Assembly: GCA_032173965.1 (NCBI GenBank)
Contig: JAVUNC010000019.1
Location: 16,298,234-16,362,233, forward strand
Reading direction: 5' to 3'
DNA length: 64,000 bases
Source: Sitta carolinensis
Lineage: Eukaryota > Chordata > Aves > Passeriformes > Sittidae
The number at the start of each line of letters is the position of its first letter. Within the stretch, counting starts at the first letter, position 1. Made by a program: the position numbers and the translations under genes. The notes beneath the pieces were generated by a model, which saw only the letters and a list, made by a program, of their open reading frames with translations, was not told the origin of the DNA and did not search any database. Shown one piece after another: positions 1 through 12,944 of this stretch.

Positions 1-3000
1 AGTTCTTTAATCCAGTGCTCCAGTCCGGTAGGGTCACCCAGACAAGACCTATTTACTCCATGGACATTGGAAAGGCTGTTCCTGGAGCTCACAGGTTGTT
101 GGTTTCCTGTGCAGGAAGAGTCAGATCCCATTGCTCCTCACAACCTCAGTAGGGAGAGAGAGAGAGAGTAGGAGCACATGCAGTTTTCTCCCTCTGCTGC
201 CTCAGAGGTTTATTTGTCCATCACTCTTCATGATCTCAGGGTGTAATGCCAATCCAAATGATGAACAGACATTGGCCTTTCCCCTGATACTGGAGAAAAA
301 AATAATAAAAAGAAAGTGAACAAACTGAAACAGGACTTGTATGGAGCCTTCAGAGATTGGAAAAATCTCTTCTATTAACCATCTTTTAAAAGAAGTTTGT
401 TTTCTCCTGCACCAAGACATCTCCTTTAGCATGTTTGCTGATGAGTCATCAAGGCAGTGGTTGGTGTTTAGGCCCTTGGGAAGGAAATACAAGGCCAGAA
501 TCCAGAAATCAAAGGAGAGAGGAGTGAGACTTCTGATGTTGCTCAGAGCAGCAGAGACAGTCCCTGAGGTCAGGATTTGGCCCTACAAATTTGTCCTGAG
601 TGGAAACCATCATGACACAGGGATCCCAGGTGTTTGTGCATAGTTTGTTGAATTCACATAGCCATGCAGTGACTGCTTACTTGTCCAGTAAATCTGTGGG
701 AAGATTTCCCAGTTGGTTTGGGATAGGCCTTCGTCAGACCCAAGGGAAGCTCTTCTAAGTCTGAATTTGGTTTGCTGGGACATCTTTGGATTTAGTCACT
801 GATGTTACTGGGATCTTGCTGGAGCAGTTTGCCATGTTCCACTGACTAATACTCTTACAGCTGTTTTTTTAAGAAGTTCTTTCAAGCAGGTGCCAGTACA
901 GCCCATTTTTGAGGACTTTTCCCAATCCAAGCCTGTTGTAGGTGAGGCAAGGGCTCACCTGCCATCAGCACATCAGGAACTCATTCAGCTGCTACACGAC
1001 TTTCTTTTATTGTTCTGTGCCTGCCTTGTGGCACATAAAACCTTCTGGAGCACTTGGCCTGAGGCAATTAGTGCAATCCCTGCCCCTCAGGTAGGGAATA
1101 AATAAAGGATCTGTCACCACCAAACAAGCTGTGAAACAAAGCTCCAAGGACATTTGCCAGAGCAGGTGACCACGAAGGCAAAGTTGCTGAGCCATTAATG
1201 TACTGTGATGGAAATAAGTGTATGATACAACTTGGCTGCCAGCATCCTTAATTACAGGACATGGCATCATTTGATTCACAATGGAATAAATGGTGATATT
1301 TATATATTTGGAGGTTTGAATGAGGATTTCCTGATTTCCTGATGAAGTCATTCCTTTATTACAGCAGCACCTTTCGTGGCTCTCTACAACTAAGGTCAAG
1401 TCAGCATTTCCATTAAAAATATCAAACTTATTTTCAGGGCTTTAGTATTACCCATTTATAGAAAACCTCTGTGCCGGATGAGGTTTGGCATACGGGGCCT
1501 CAGCTCAGGGTAGAGGAAGGGAGAGGGGGGATTTTTCTCCTTTCTTTGCTACAAGTACGCAAATAAATACACAAACACTAAGTAGCAGCAAATGATGTCT
1601 TCTAATGACTAATAAATCCTGCAAAAGCTTTTTGCTGTAAATCCTAAACACAAACTTCTGCTCTGGAGTACATGGAGGGGAGAATATTAACAACTATTAA
1701 GCACTTCTGTCTGCGAAAGCAACTGCTTCCCATGTGCGGCGACTTCTTTTCCAAGAATAACTTTACAACTCATTTTACTGACTGAAGACTCTGCACAATT
1801 AATAGGACAGCCTTCAGGCAGGGGCTCAGCACAGTAAACAAACGGAGAGGTTTTTTCCAGCTCTGCTGCTGCACTGATGGAAATGCAGAGCTCCCCCAGC
1901 AGCAGCAAGCCTGTGCCAGGGAGAGCAGGAGTCAGGCCGTGCGCTCTGCCCTCGGACAGGAGGTTGTAATGACTTCAAAGGAGCTGTTGTGCTCTTTCAT
2001 AAGAATAATCAATGTACAATGCCACCTTGTTTATCCAAAGGGCTCAGGTGACACTTAGGACCTCCTGATAAAAGGTGCTGGGCATGAGGGAGGGAAAGGT
2101 CCAGATGGATGTGACAAGATCGCCCTTCAGAGACCAGGAATTTCTTCTGCCTGCTGAAAACTGGGACAATGTGTCCCCCAAACCCTTTGGCCATCCCTCT
2201 CTCTTGCAGCAGACACTTTCTGGAACTCACCCTCGTCCTAAAAGAAAGCTCCTGCCCCAGCTCACAGCAGCCATGCAGAGACAGCATGGCCATGGAGAGG
2301 TTTATTCCTGACACACAGTGAATGTTTGTCCAGGACTTCAGGAATGGGACACTGACCCTGCCATGCCCCATCATGCACAGACACATTTAGTTTCTTCCAT
2401 TTGGTGGAAGGTGGCTGTAGAAGGAACCTGCTCCGCCCTACCCTCAGCCTTATCCAAAATGTCACTTTGAGAGTCAGGGTCCTGTGTCTGCAGTGGCCAG
2501 GAAGGATGGAGGAGCTTGAGCTGTCAGGATTCATTTCATTTAATTTCTTTCTGCTTTGTGCTTTCTTTTATCCACCACTCTTGGGACCAGAGCCCTGGGC
2601 CAGTGATGGCAATGCTGCCCCGCAAACACCTCCGAAGGGCTTTTTCCCAAAAAGCAGACCACCTGTAAAGAGACCTACATGGCTGTATTTTCACACCCAC
2701 ACAATGGAATTTTGGAGGTCCTGATGACTTGCCTATTGCCTAATCATCCTGCACACACTGCTGGTCCCTTGCTTGGCTGTGCCAGGTTCCCTTGGGCACA
2801 TTCAGTGTGGCTCTTCTGGTGTTCCCATTGACTCAAACTGAATGGGAACCCTGACCAACATGCTGTTCCTGGAATATGGCAGATGGAAGCGAGTTTGGAA
2901 TGTGGTGTAGCTGTATTAAAGGGGGATGAAGGAGAAGGGATTACAAAGGGTTTATTTATGGACAAGCTGAGATCAAGATTGCCACCTACATTTTACATTT

Positions 3001-3158
3001 TGGCACTGTTCTGCTTTCATATTTTGCAGAGCCCATGAAAATAGAAGATGCTGCAGCAAGTGGGTCTTCAGTGTTATGGTAATGTAGAAATCATTGCAAT
3101 TTAAAAATGTTGTTTGGGTGTTTTGGTTTGTAAAACAAGATAAAAGTCCCAAGCAAAA
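1..3158. other. Gene-free unique sequence
   Basis: I see no exon, RNA gene or transposon that I can support. Open frames here are at most 130 codons, lie on both strands over the same bases, and give tryptophan- and cysteine-rich translations typical of non-coding DNA. Composition is mixed, and CpG is scarce. The only simple repeat is a short GA run near base 160. Confidence 0.7.
154..168. repeat. (GA)n microsatellite
   Basis: A short alternating GA run of about seven units inside an otherwise unique purine-rich stretch. It may be length-variable between individuals. Confidence 0.8.
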
Positions 3159-3178
3159 CACACACACACACACACACA
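3159..3178. repeat. (CA)10 microsatellite
   Basis: Ten consecutive CA units, followed by a degenerate TA/CA tail (ATAAATATACACA). CA dinucleotide repeats of this length are commonly polymorphic in vertebrates. Confidence 0.9.
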
Positions 3179-6100
3179 TAAATATACACAGCCCAGCAAA
3201 ATATGTGTTCTCCTTTCTTATTTAGGGACATGAAGGTGGTAGGATGTTGGGACCAAGGAATCAGGTGAAGGGAGGATTAGATCAACTCTGACTTGTCTCC
3301 TATGTGTCGCTGTCACTCAAAAAGATGAGCATTTTGCTCACAAATGGAGAAGTTTTCTAACATGAGTCTCCCTTTGGCACCAGGGCTGCATCCACTGCTT
3401 CTACTCCCAGGGTGTGATGAGCTCAGACTTACTGAAAACTGCTCTAATGGAAATGGTGCTTTCAAACCCTGTGCATCAATGGGGACCATAGCAGAGTGTC
3501 TCCAGGACTTGCTGGACAGTTGTGCCAGGACAAACTGCATGATGATTAACCTCAAAAACATGCCTAATGCAGGCAGAGTCCTGGGTAATTCCTTTCCTTG
3601 AAGCACAGTCAGTGCTGCCTGGCTGGGGTGCTGCCTTTTCATCCAGGACAGTCCCATATAGCACAACCAAACATGAATAACAGGAGTGGGTAAAACAGCT
3701 CTTACATCCACCCAAATTCTACTCCAGCCTAAGTATCCTATCTGCTGCTTGTTCAGAGAGAAGGAGACACCAAACCCAGCAGTTACTGCCAAACTGCCTT
3801 GCACTGGGGTCTCACGGGGGAGTGGGAATGCAGCCCTGATCTGCTCAGGTTGGGCACGATGTTCTGTGTTGTCTGAGTCACTTCCATGCCAACATCATCA
3901 TACACCAAGGATCACCATCCCTTAGGTCATCACCTAACCCCCTGGAGGATTCTGTGCTCGAATGCACAGAAATCCTGGATGTTTTCTTTGTGCTTGTCTA
4001 AGTGGGATGGCAGAACTGTAAAACATTGAGTGTCTGTAACTAGGGTCTCATGCTCACTAACATGGACCAGAAGCCAACCATTGCAACACTCAGTAACATC
4101 CTTGTATTGCACCAACATGTGTGAATGCAAACCCACTGCTGCAGCCCTCTCTACCACAAACAAGGGCACTGCTGAGCACACAGCCTCTCCAGAAAAGTCT
4201 TTGAACAGCATATGGACAGCCATGCTGGGACAGGGTACCCAGTGAGCCCCAGAACTGATTCTGTCTCCAACAAGAACCAGTGGTCCAGACCTAGGGACAG
4301 AGCATGAGAAACAGGACACAAACCTGAGCACACTCTGCATGCAGGCAGAGAAAACTGAAGATGCTGTTTGCTGCTTGCACTTTAGAAACTTCATGGGCTC
4401 TTGGTGCAGTGACCTACAGAGTAAGGAATCCCTAAGAAATCATTAATAGGTGGTGTCTCATAGAGCTCCGCTGAGACCGAAAATGAGAAATAAAACACAG
4501 ACTCTTTGGGAGAGCTGCCTGTGTATTTCACTGAAACGTTTTAGATTTCCAAATGTTTTCTATTATTTATCATTTTATATATTTGCTCTTTTGAATTCCA
4601 AGGTAATGGGCCAAGTCTAGGAAGACTAGAACATGATCCAACCAAACCAGAAAAGAAAATTAAATCGTCACTTTGCTAAACACAACTCAAGCCCACAAAA
4701 GCAAGAAAAATCAGTCTTAGGGCTCAAATGCCATCCTTGCCTCTGTGTGCTGCCTTTCAGGGAGTCTCCAAAGCAGGGTGATTTCACAGGTCACACACAA
4801 TGCCCAGGCACCACAAGATGGGTTAAGGAGGGAGTCCCAGCCTTAACTCCGCATGTCGGCTCCTCCTGTGGTTTCAAGTCAGACTCTCGATGTTAGTACA
4901 ACCTACTTTTTGTGGTTTAATAAATCACATACTTTAGCTTATGTAATGACTCAGAGTGAGTGATTGTATTCTCTTCTGGCCCAGAGGTGATGTGGTCATA
5001 TCCCAGCTCTGTAAGGCAATGGAAATCAATGGTTGCTGCTGGATTCATTTCAGGCAGGCTGGGGTGTGTGGAGGTGGTGAGGGCTGGCTCAGACTTTGAA
5101 AGTTTACTAGTTCCAGATGGAGTTGTTTACAAAAAATAAAACATTTTTGAATCAGCTTGTGGTTCAAATCTCCTTCCTGACCTTGCCTTACCAAAACAGA
5201 CTAAAAAGCCATGGCCGAGTCCTTCTGCTGACTGACAGCCTGTTACACACCATCTACTTCTCCCTTATTTTTAAACGTTTTGCGAGTCCAACTACCTGCT
5301 GAAGTTTAAACATCCTTAAGAGCTGCACGGGGATGTGAAGTCACACGCTGCTCAGTGCCAAGGTTTGCTCCCCTGCACATCCAGCAGTGAAACCTGAAGC
5401 TGCACATATCCTCCTCATTAAAAGGCTTTCCCATTACACAGAACTCTCTCGCATGAAGTGCTTTGGCACCCTGATTGATTAAATCCCTTTGAAATCGTCT
5501 CCGTTACAGCACATCTCTGTTCCTGAGAGCAAGGGGGAGGAGTGGAGGGAGACTTTGCCTGTGTTATAAACTTTTGGGTTTCCCTGCAGAGGGGTAGAAG
5601 CAGCAGAGAATGAGCAAAATGGATGAGGCCTGACCCTGCTGGTACAAATGGCAGAGCCAGACTCAGGCCAAAGTGTTGCTCAACCCCACCGTGCTCCTGG
5701 CACCCAAGGGCTGGCTCTGCCCGTCAGCAGGGTCAGGCTGGAGACCACGGGGACACAAGGAGCAGCAGAGTGACATTCCTGCAGGCAGGAAGCCCAGTCA
5801 GAGCTGAGGCACCCCTGTTTTTGTTATTCCAGCACCACTCTGCTGCCTTGCAGCTAAGAAAGGGACCTGCTCTGACAGAGGCATGGCAGATTTCCCCCAT
5901 GATTAATTAGTGTAAGGGACAACCCACTGCCACTGCAGCTTTGTTGAAAGCTCTTTCTCCCAGCAAACCTCGAGAACTTGGGGCTCAGCCATCTACATTT
6001 ACAGAAGTCACTGGTTCCTCATAAATAAGACCAAAGAGAATTTGTTGCAGGAACAGTGTCTGAAAAATGTAACCTAGTTTACAATTTGAAGGAGGTTTAT

Positions 6101-9100
6101 TACCCTTTTATTTTAAGGAATAAAGTCCATACATCATGTATCTGGCATTGTCTGTGCTCTGTGGGCAGCTTATAAGAACCAGCAAGAATGGCTGCTTTTC
6201 CACACAGGGTTGCCCTGCTGTGATCCAGAGAAACCCCCCCCGCCCTCTTCAGAAAGCATCCCTCCCCTTTGAAAATGTGGTGTGCACAGTTTCCTCTCAC
6301 ATAACACAATCCAACAGGCCCCCACCACATGCATTTTCGGGGGGTAGGATTCACAACATGAGCAAAGATGCTGCAGAGAAAACTGACTCAGTGGTGTCAA
6401 GAGCAAAGGAGCAGGAGAGCTGCCTATGAGCATTTTGGGGGGACTGAGGCTTGGATAGCAAATGTGGTGTGCCATGTGGAATACACCAGTGCTTTCTGAG
6501 AAATGAAACAACCAACCAACAGTATTTGGAAAAGTCTTCCAAAGAGGAAAGGGAATGAATGTATTTGCCCCATGTAGTTTGTGTCAATTTTCCCACTTGT
6601 AAACCTGTGACTTTTCTGCCTGAAGACAGAGAGAAATACAGGGTGAAAGCTGTTTCCATTTCTAAATCCCATGTCTCATGAGTCCAAGAAACAGAAAAAT
6701 AAAGTTGTAAAGTGAAAATAGCTCTCTTCGACTTCACAGCATATGAAAATACTGCTCAAAGTGCTCAGACTGCATGAAACAAAAATGAGAATTCATCCTT
6801 CTGGGGAATAATGGAAAGAGGGGGAAAAAAAACCTTCTAAGCTGCCTTTGCTCCAGCATCCTCTAACCAGCACTTCACATACATCTTTTAGCTGTAGTGT
6901 TTCACACGTCTGATTTTGAAGAGCATTTTCACATTTCCCTTTGAATTGTTGTGTTTTTCTTGGTTCTCATTACAGCAACGAGGGGACCCAACAGCCGTCA
7001 TAATGAAAGGCAGATCAAGGATGAACAATAAGAATTGGAACTTCCCACCAAAGCCTGTGAAAAAAGCAATTATGGTGCTGGCAGAGGACGTGGGGGACCA
7101 GCAGCCACACCATCCCAGGCAGCCCGTACCCACCCCACGTGCTGCTTCCCAGGGCTGAACCCTGCCTGCAGCTCCAGCAGTTTGTGGGAGCAGCCCATAA
7201 ACCGTGGCACTGAGTGGATCCAGGCTGAAGGATAAACCTGGGAAAGGATGAACCCAGATGGATTCACTGGTTTGGTTTAAAGGAGGGCTGTGGGGACAAC
7301 ACTGAGGGGCTCGGCAGGGTGATATGAGCCCCTGAAAGAGAAAGTCCTTACACCACTATTCCTGCCCTGGGTGTGGCCTGTGGTGCCAGGTTCCATAATG
7401 ATATTTGGGGTAAGGAATGAAGATCTGCACTGCAAAACCTCCAAAATTCCTCCAGTGGGAGCAGTAGGAGAACGGCTGAGTTTCTCCCAGCTCTAACCAC
7501 TGCTTTGCCTCTCCAGGCACAGTAATTGGATTGAAGCACTCTGTAAGCAGGATGGACCCTCCACTATTCCCAGTGCCCTGAGATGAGGCTCTGCTTCCCT
7601 ACTTGCATCAATTTTCCTCCAGCCTCCCTCCTGCCACCCCCTGGACTCCTCTGCATTTCAACATTCTCTCCCTTAATTTTCCTTTGGAGTTAAAATAAAC
7701 CTTTTGAAGAGATATTTCCTTTCCAGTGTCATACTACAATGCAGACCAAGTCTGCATTTGATTAGTAAATTCATCCCATGCTGGTGTTTTTGTATCCTCA
7801 GTGTCATGCACATTTAATAAAACGCTATTCCCCTCTCTGTCCTCACTTTTTTTTTTTAAAGGGAAGATGTGTTTTAAAGTGATAGGAATACTCTTGGTGC
7901 AGAAAGGGAAAGAAATTCTGAAGCAGTTAATGAGTAGGGGTTTCCAAAAGGGACAGCAGAAGTGACAGGCAGCAAGCACATGGGTCACTGAGCACTGCTG
8001 TGTCCTCCAGCCATGTCTGAGGACCTTTGAAAATGTCTGGGGTGCTTCCAGTTGCATCTGAAAACTGGAAGATGTCACTGTCAGTGCTGCCACTCCATGA
8101 GCCTTTCTTCCAGCCCAGGGACAGCATTAACTTTGCAGGCTTCTGGCCAAAAAGCAGGAAGGGAGCCAGGAGGCAACACTGATACAAGAGAGGAGCCAGA
8201 GCAAAAGAAGAGAAAAGAAACAGAAAGAAAAGTGACATAGCCAGCAAGAAGTATTTAGGAACATACACCTGGGCAATTTGGGCAGAAGACAACAAAAAGT
8301 AAAGGAGGTAGGAAATAATTGCCCCAGGGCAGTATCCATCCCTTTACACTTGTGTCCCTCTGGCCCAGATGAAGCGTAGTGCAAATCATGGCAGGACCAG
8401 CACAAACTGAGACATGTCCAGATTCTATTCAGAGTAAAATGCTTCACAGATGTGTTCACAGGTGGGTGATATTGGAGCAGACAGGAGCACAAACTTCATG
8501 GCCCAAAGGATAAAGGCACTGGGGAGGTCCTTAGTTAGTCAAATTAGATATTCTGTCAGGATCTGCCAGCATCCTTTCCCCACGTTTTCCTCAGCTCCCA
8601 GAACCAGCCGCGCGCTCCGACCTGAACAATGAAATGTTAATCGGATCCATTGCAGCCAGCAATTTAAAAAAACCCATCCCAGAAGTCACCTCTTCTACAA
8701 ACACACCCATCTAAAAGGGATATTAGTTGATGCTTTTGCAAAGAAATGCCAAGACAAGGCTGCTTTTGTTGTAAGAAAGATGTCCTGGTGACAGACAGCT
8801 GCTGCTCCATGCCATGCACGGGGCTGGAGCAGGAATTACCTTGCAGAGAAACGGCTCAGGCACTGCTATTTTAAATGTTCATCACCATTCTGGTGGGATG
8901 AGAGGAGTCTAGGGCATTTCAGAGAGTGTAAACGGGAATAAAAATGCTGACACAACATCTCAGCTGGCGCTGGCTGGAAGAGAGCCTTGTTACAAGTAAA
9001 AGTAAGGAGAGGAAAGCTCACAGAAGTGCTTACGTGAAGGAACTGAAAATGGGCAGAAGGGCTGATAAAAGGCACAGAGGATTTACACAATAGCATATTC

Positions 9101-11453
9101 TCCTATAAACCACCTAATTCTTCTACTTGGTATTCATCACTGTCAGAAGCCTTTATAGCAGTGAATGAAGGCTTTATGCTTAGCCTCATTATCAGCTCAA
9201 TGATAGAGGGCAAGCCACGCACATGAAGTTCAGAACCAGAGATATGTTGTTAAAATGCTGCAATTTGTCAGCATTTAGATAAACAAATGAGGGGCAGAGC
9301 GAGTGTGTGAAGTGACCTCTGCAGCATTCATGGGATATTTTGCCACTTGCTCTGAAAAACGTATTCAAGCCACTCTAGATTTGCTGGGGTGGAATGAGAA
9401 AACATTGATTAAAAAAAAAAAATCTCTTTGAGCAAGACAGGAGTTTACAGAGTTTACACTCACTTTCTTTTAAGTTGTTTCTCTCTCTCTCTAACCCAGT
9501 TCTTTGTTTACTATTGTGACTCCCATAGACCCTGATATTCCAGTAAGGCTTCTTGGGCTTGATCATGAGCAACTGGACTCACCAGCACATTCCTGGTGCC
9601 TTATTTGCCAGGACAGGCTGTGTGGCCTGTCATTCCAAGGTGTGAAGAGTTCATGAAGGACTAATAAGCCATGTGAATTGATAGCACATCAGTGATGCAA
9701 ACTGAAGGAATGTGCTCTTCCCTACTTCAGCTAGTAAATACAGAACTGCAGCAAAAAGGAGAAAAAAACCAAAAACAATCTCTTTCAAGATTTTGCATCC
9801 TCATCCTTCCCCATCGAGCAAGCTGATCTCTCAGTTTTTATTTGCTGTAATATTTACTCTGAGGCTTACATTTGCCTGTTGTCTGTCAATTCTTTCTCCC
9901 AGTGAAACACACTGCAGGGGCAGACAATGCTGCTTTGCAGAGGACTCCATTTCTCAGCTCCTTACAGGGTTTTTAATGATGCTGTGAAAGCCAGACACCC
10001 GAGAAATCAAATCAAATGTATTGTAACACTTTCTGAAAAGCAAGATTATGCTACAATGGGGTTTCAATCACCTCTGAGAGAATGTTTGTCTGAAATCAGG
10101 CCCTTTCTCAGATTGTACACAGCTGTTGAGCTGCCTAATGCTTTCACAGTTTTCCAATGTTGAAGGAAAACCTTGGTGGCATGGGATCACCATCAATCTC
10201 AATACCTCATACAAAGTGGAGTCACTAAAGTCTCATTTGCAGCCCCTTTTCTTTTTTTGGCCTATACACAAACTTTTCTGCTCATTTGAAGAGAATTATG
10301 TGGGCTTAATTAAGTGTAGTAACTTATTGGTAGCAGTGCCCAATCAAAGAAATGTGCAGATGTGATGTGAAATGATGGGGTGATGCTGTTGTGAAGAATA
10401 CAAATCAGGGTGACGGCTATTATTTGTACCCAAAAGAAGTTATTTGGGACTCAATTATCCCATTCATAGTAATTGTGGTGCACCAGATGGTTACAATGCA
10501 GAAGAGTTTTCCATGACCATAACATTTCTTCTGAGCATCTTTTCTTCTTCTCTAATTCACCATACGACGATTAGTTTCTTATTGGGTGTTTATTGAAATG
10601 AGGGGGGCTAAAGAACAGATTTAGTGCATCAAGGAACAAAAGGGAGGGGAGACCCATGAATCAAAATAAGAGACTGCAGCTTGCTCTGTTGTTTTTCAGA
10701 GGCCTTGAAATAGTCGCCTTGCAGCTTATCTGCAATGACCTTCCCTCCCCTCCTTTCTCTTGCCTCCTTCTCTCCCCACGTCCAGGAGATGTAAAGTTTT
10801 TCAAACCTGACCGGCTGCTGTGCCGTCTGTCAAAGCCTTTCCAGCCAAGTGAGCAGTTTTTCATTTAATTCACTGAGTTGTCCTCAATAAAATTAATTCC
10901 TTCTCATCAGCACCATTGAAGCAGCGAATAGGAACAAAACCAAACGAGGTTGTGAATATAGTGCTGGCCATTAACTAGGGGCACTGACTCCATCATCTGT
11001 TCATCCCTTCAGCTCACTGAGGTGCTTGCAATAGAAAAGGAAAAGCCAAGCGGGTGGGGAGAAAGTGAGAACAGAAGAGCCTGAGGAGCCTTGTTCTCAG
11101 CGAGACAAAATCAGCTTATTTCCACCTCAAACAAGGAAGCCACAGCCGCTGGTGCCAGAGGGATCTGGCCCTTGGCTTGGCACTGTCCTGAGGCTCTTGC
11201 CCATCACCAGTGGAAGTCACCTGGCAGGAGGCTGGTCAGAACACAGATCCTCTACATGTGCAGGGAAAGGGACTCGGCACCTTGCAGCCACGTGCCAACA
11301 ATTTTTATGTTTCAACCTTCTCATTTGGGAAAGGGAACTTTCTGCCTGGGCTCTGGGAAAGTCCTCCAGACAGCAGCTGTGCTGGGCTGGTACTCCATAT
11401 CTGGCAGCACTGCGCAGAGAGCTGTGCTTGTGGCAGAGCGGGAAGTCTGTTGA
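3179..11453. other. Gene-free unique sequence
   Basis: No supported gene. The 3.3-4.4 kb part carries several 150-165 codon frames on the minus strand with shorter frames opposite; none matches a family I recognise, and there are no paired splice sites around them. Purine-rich tracts occur near 8.2 kb. The 5.3-5.6, 9.1-9.4 and 10.65-10.95 kb stretches have the even base composition often seen in conserved non-coding DNA, but conservation cannot be judged from one sequence. Confidence 0.65.
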
Positions 11454-11905
11454 GAATCATGGAATCATGGGATCACTTAGGTTGGAAAAGACCTCTAAGA
11501 TCATTGGGTCCAATCATCACAAGGGTAGTCCCATGTTCACCTGTATCTCCAAGTGCCACTTCCACATGGCTTCGTAGACTCTCAGGGATGGTGACACAAT
11601 CACCTCCCTGGACAACCTGCTCCAATGCTTGACCACCCTTTGAGCGAAGAAATGTTTCCTAATATCCAAACTGAACATCCCATGGCAAAAAGTTGAGGCT
11701 ATTCCCTCTTGTTCTGTCCCTTGCTGCTGGAGAAGAGACCAACACCTCATTGCACCTCCATCCAGGTAGTTGTACAGAGCAATGAGGTCCCACCTTATGA
11801 CCTAGCCTTTTCCCTTGGCAATCTTCCTTTTCTAACACCTTTTTCCTGCTGGCCCAGCAATGTTGTGGCACTCCTGGACTGTCCCAGTGCAGGACAAGAA
11901 GCGGG
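11454..11905 (-). mobile_element. CR1-type LINE, 5'-truncated 3' fragment
   Basis: On the minus strand this reads as the C-terminal end of CR1 ORF2. Recognisable pieces are LDIRKHFFAQRVVKHWSRL followed by an SREV..SPSL motif, in a stop-free frame over about 11517-11750. Upstream, in another frame, a GDLIALYNYLDGG-like segment with damage lies near 11760-11810. The element's 3' end is at 11454-11520, where the plus strand starts with the characteristic GAATCATGGAATCATGG octamer-like tail and GGTTGGAAAAGACC. CR1 elements are non-LTR retrotransposons that integrate by target-primed reverse transcription and are almost always 5'-truncated, which fits the abrupt left end of the coding part. Frameshifts make it a dead copy. 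The outer limit near 11905 is approximate. Confidence 0.9.
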
Positions 11906-12539
11906 CAGGTTTTAATTGGGGTGTACCTGTTGTTATGGTTACATTTATTTGTTAAACATCACACATCCAGGACTTCCCTGATTAAGACAACGGCACCGTT
12001 CTGGTGGCGTCTGCTTGAAACCTGATCATGTGGCTCCAGAGGCTGGCAACCACATCCTACTTTGGGGTTAGCCAAATAAAACTATAGTTTGGTTTAGTGC
12101 TGCTGGCTTTGAGGAAATGATGGTTATGAAATTTGGGCCAGAGTTTATGTTTACTTAAACTACGGCTGCCACGAGACGGAGTCCATCCTGCCTAACAAAG
12201 AAAGCCGTGGGTGAAATGTGCCTTTCTTAATTTTTCAAAGGTGTTTTCCAGCTCAGACTCAGACCCTACACTGCCAGTAGTGTCCTGAAACCTCTATTGA
12301 AGTGACAGTAAGCTGCGGCCCACAAGCTCAAGCCACGCTTTGCAAACTGTTTATTATTTGCAAATACATAAAGCTTGATGACAGGTATCACACAGATCTA
12401 ATTTCAACCATGTCTTTGCTTTAATAAGCAAAACATGCTGTACCAGCAGAGCTACAACCAAATGATGATAACAGCTGGTTTTCAGACCATGTAGAGATCA
12501 GAAAGATAATTTTTTGCTTTCCAAAACAAAAAGAAAATG

Positions 12540-12554
12540 GAAAAAAAAAAAAAA
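12540..12554. repeat. Poly(A) run and A-rich patch
   Basis: A run of about 14 A followed by GAAAAAGAAAAATATTATATT, giving a low-complexity A-rich patch. No polyadenylated retrocopy is recognisable upstream. Confidence 0.75.
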
Positions 12555-12904
12555 GAAAAAGAAAAATATTATATTCCCAAATTTGGCTTCTTGAGCACTA
12601 CTGAATAAGCAGGGGCATATTTTCAAAGACAGACAAGGGCTTCACCATTCCTATCCACTTTTTTCTCAACCAGTATGTTTAGTGTGGATCTGGGAATTCA
12701 GTGCTTCCCTAAAATGGGTCAATTCAGACAGAACACAGTACACACAGTGAGATATTTCAAGCCTGTATTACAAGAAGAGGAGGACCCAGGAGGCAGAGAA
12801 CCAGAGCTACAGGAAATAGATCTCACAAATTTGATGCAGACCTGGTTTGTCATCCTCAGAGCATAAAGCCCAGAATCCCTGATTCAGGTCACCTTCTCTG
12901 CATT

Positions 12905-12944
12905 ACTGCTTTTCACTAAATCAAACTGCTTTTCACTAGATCAA
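12905..12944. repeat. 20-bp direct tandem duplication
   Basis: The unit ACTGCTTTTCACTAAATCAA is followed immediately by the same unit with one A-to-G change. This is a small local duplication, probably replication slippage. Confidence 0.85.

Noticed and set aside
3470..3605. Plus-strand frame with a phrase (DSCARTNCMMIN) loosely like the CR1 ORF2 block D.WA..N.M.FN.
   Set aside because: Only about a dozen residues align, the motifs expected on either side (the FADDT block and the next ORF2 block) are absent, and no CR1 tail follows.
3313..4394. Several 150-165 codon minus-strand frames.
   Set aside because: Overlapped by plus-strand frames, no family resemblance and no splice-site pairing; consistent with chance in CpG-poor sequence of moderate GC.
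5155..5175. GTGGTTCAAATCTCC looks like a tRNA B box.
   Set aside because: No A box, acceptor stem or cloverleaf can be built around it.
9612..9631. Hairpin GACAGGC/GCCTGTC with a 6-base loop.
   Set aside because: Seven-bp arms without conserved context; no small RNA family recognised.
12760..12810. AAGAAGAGGAGGACCCAGGA resembles a CR1 reverse-transcriptase DNA phrase (KK.EDPG).
   Set aside because: The reading frame around it does not continue the expected NYRP motif, and the match is within purine-rich low-complexity sequence.
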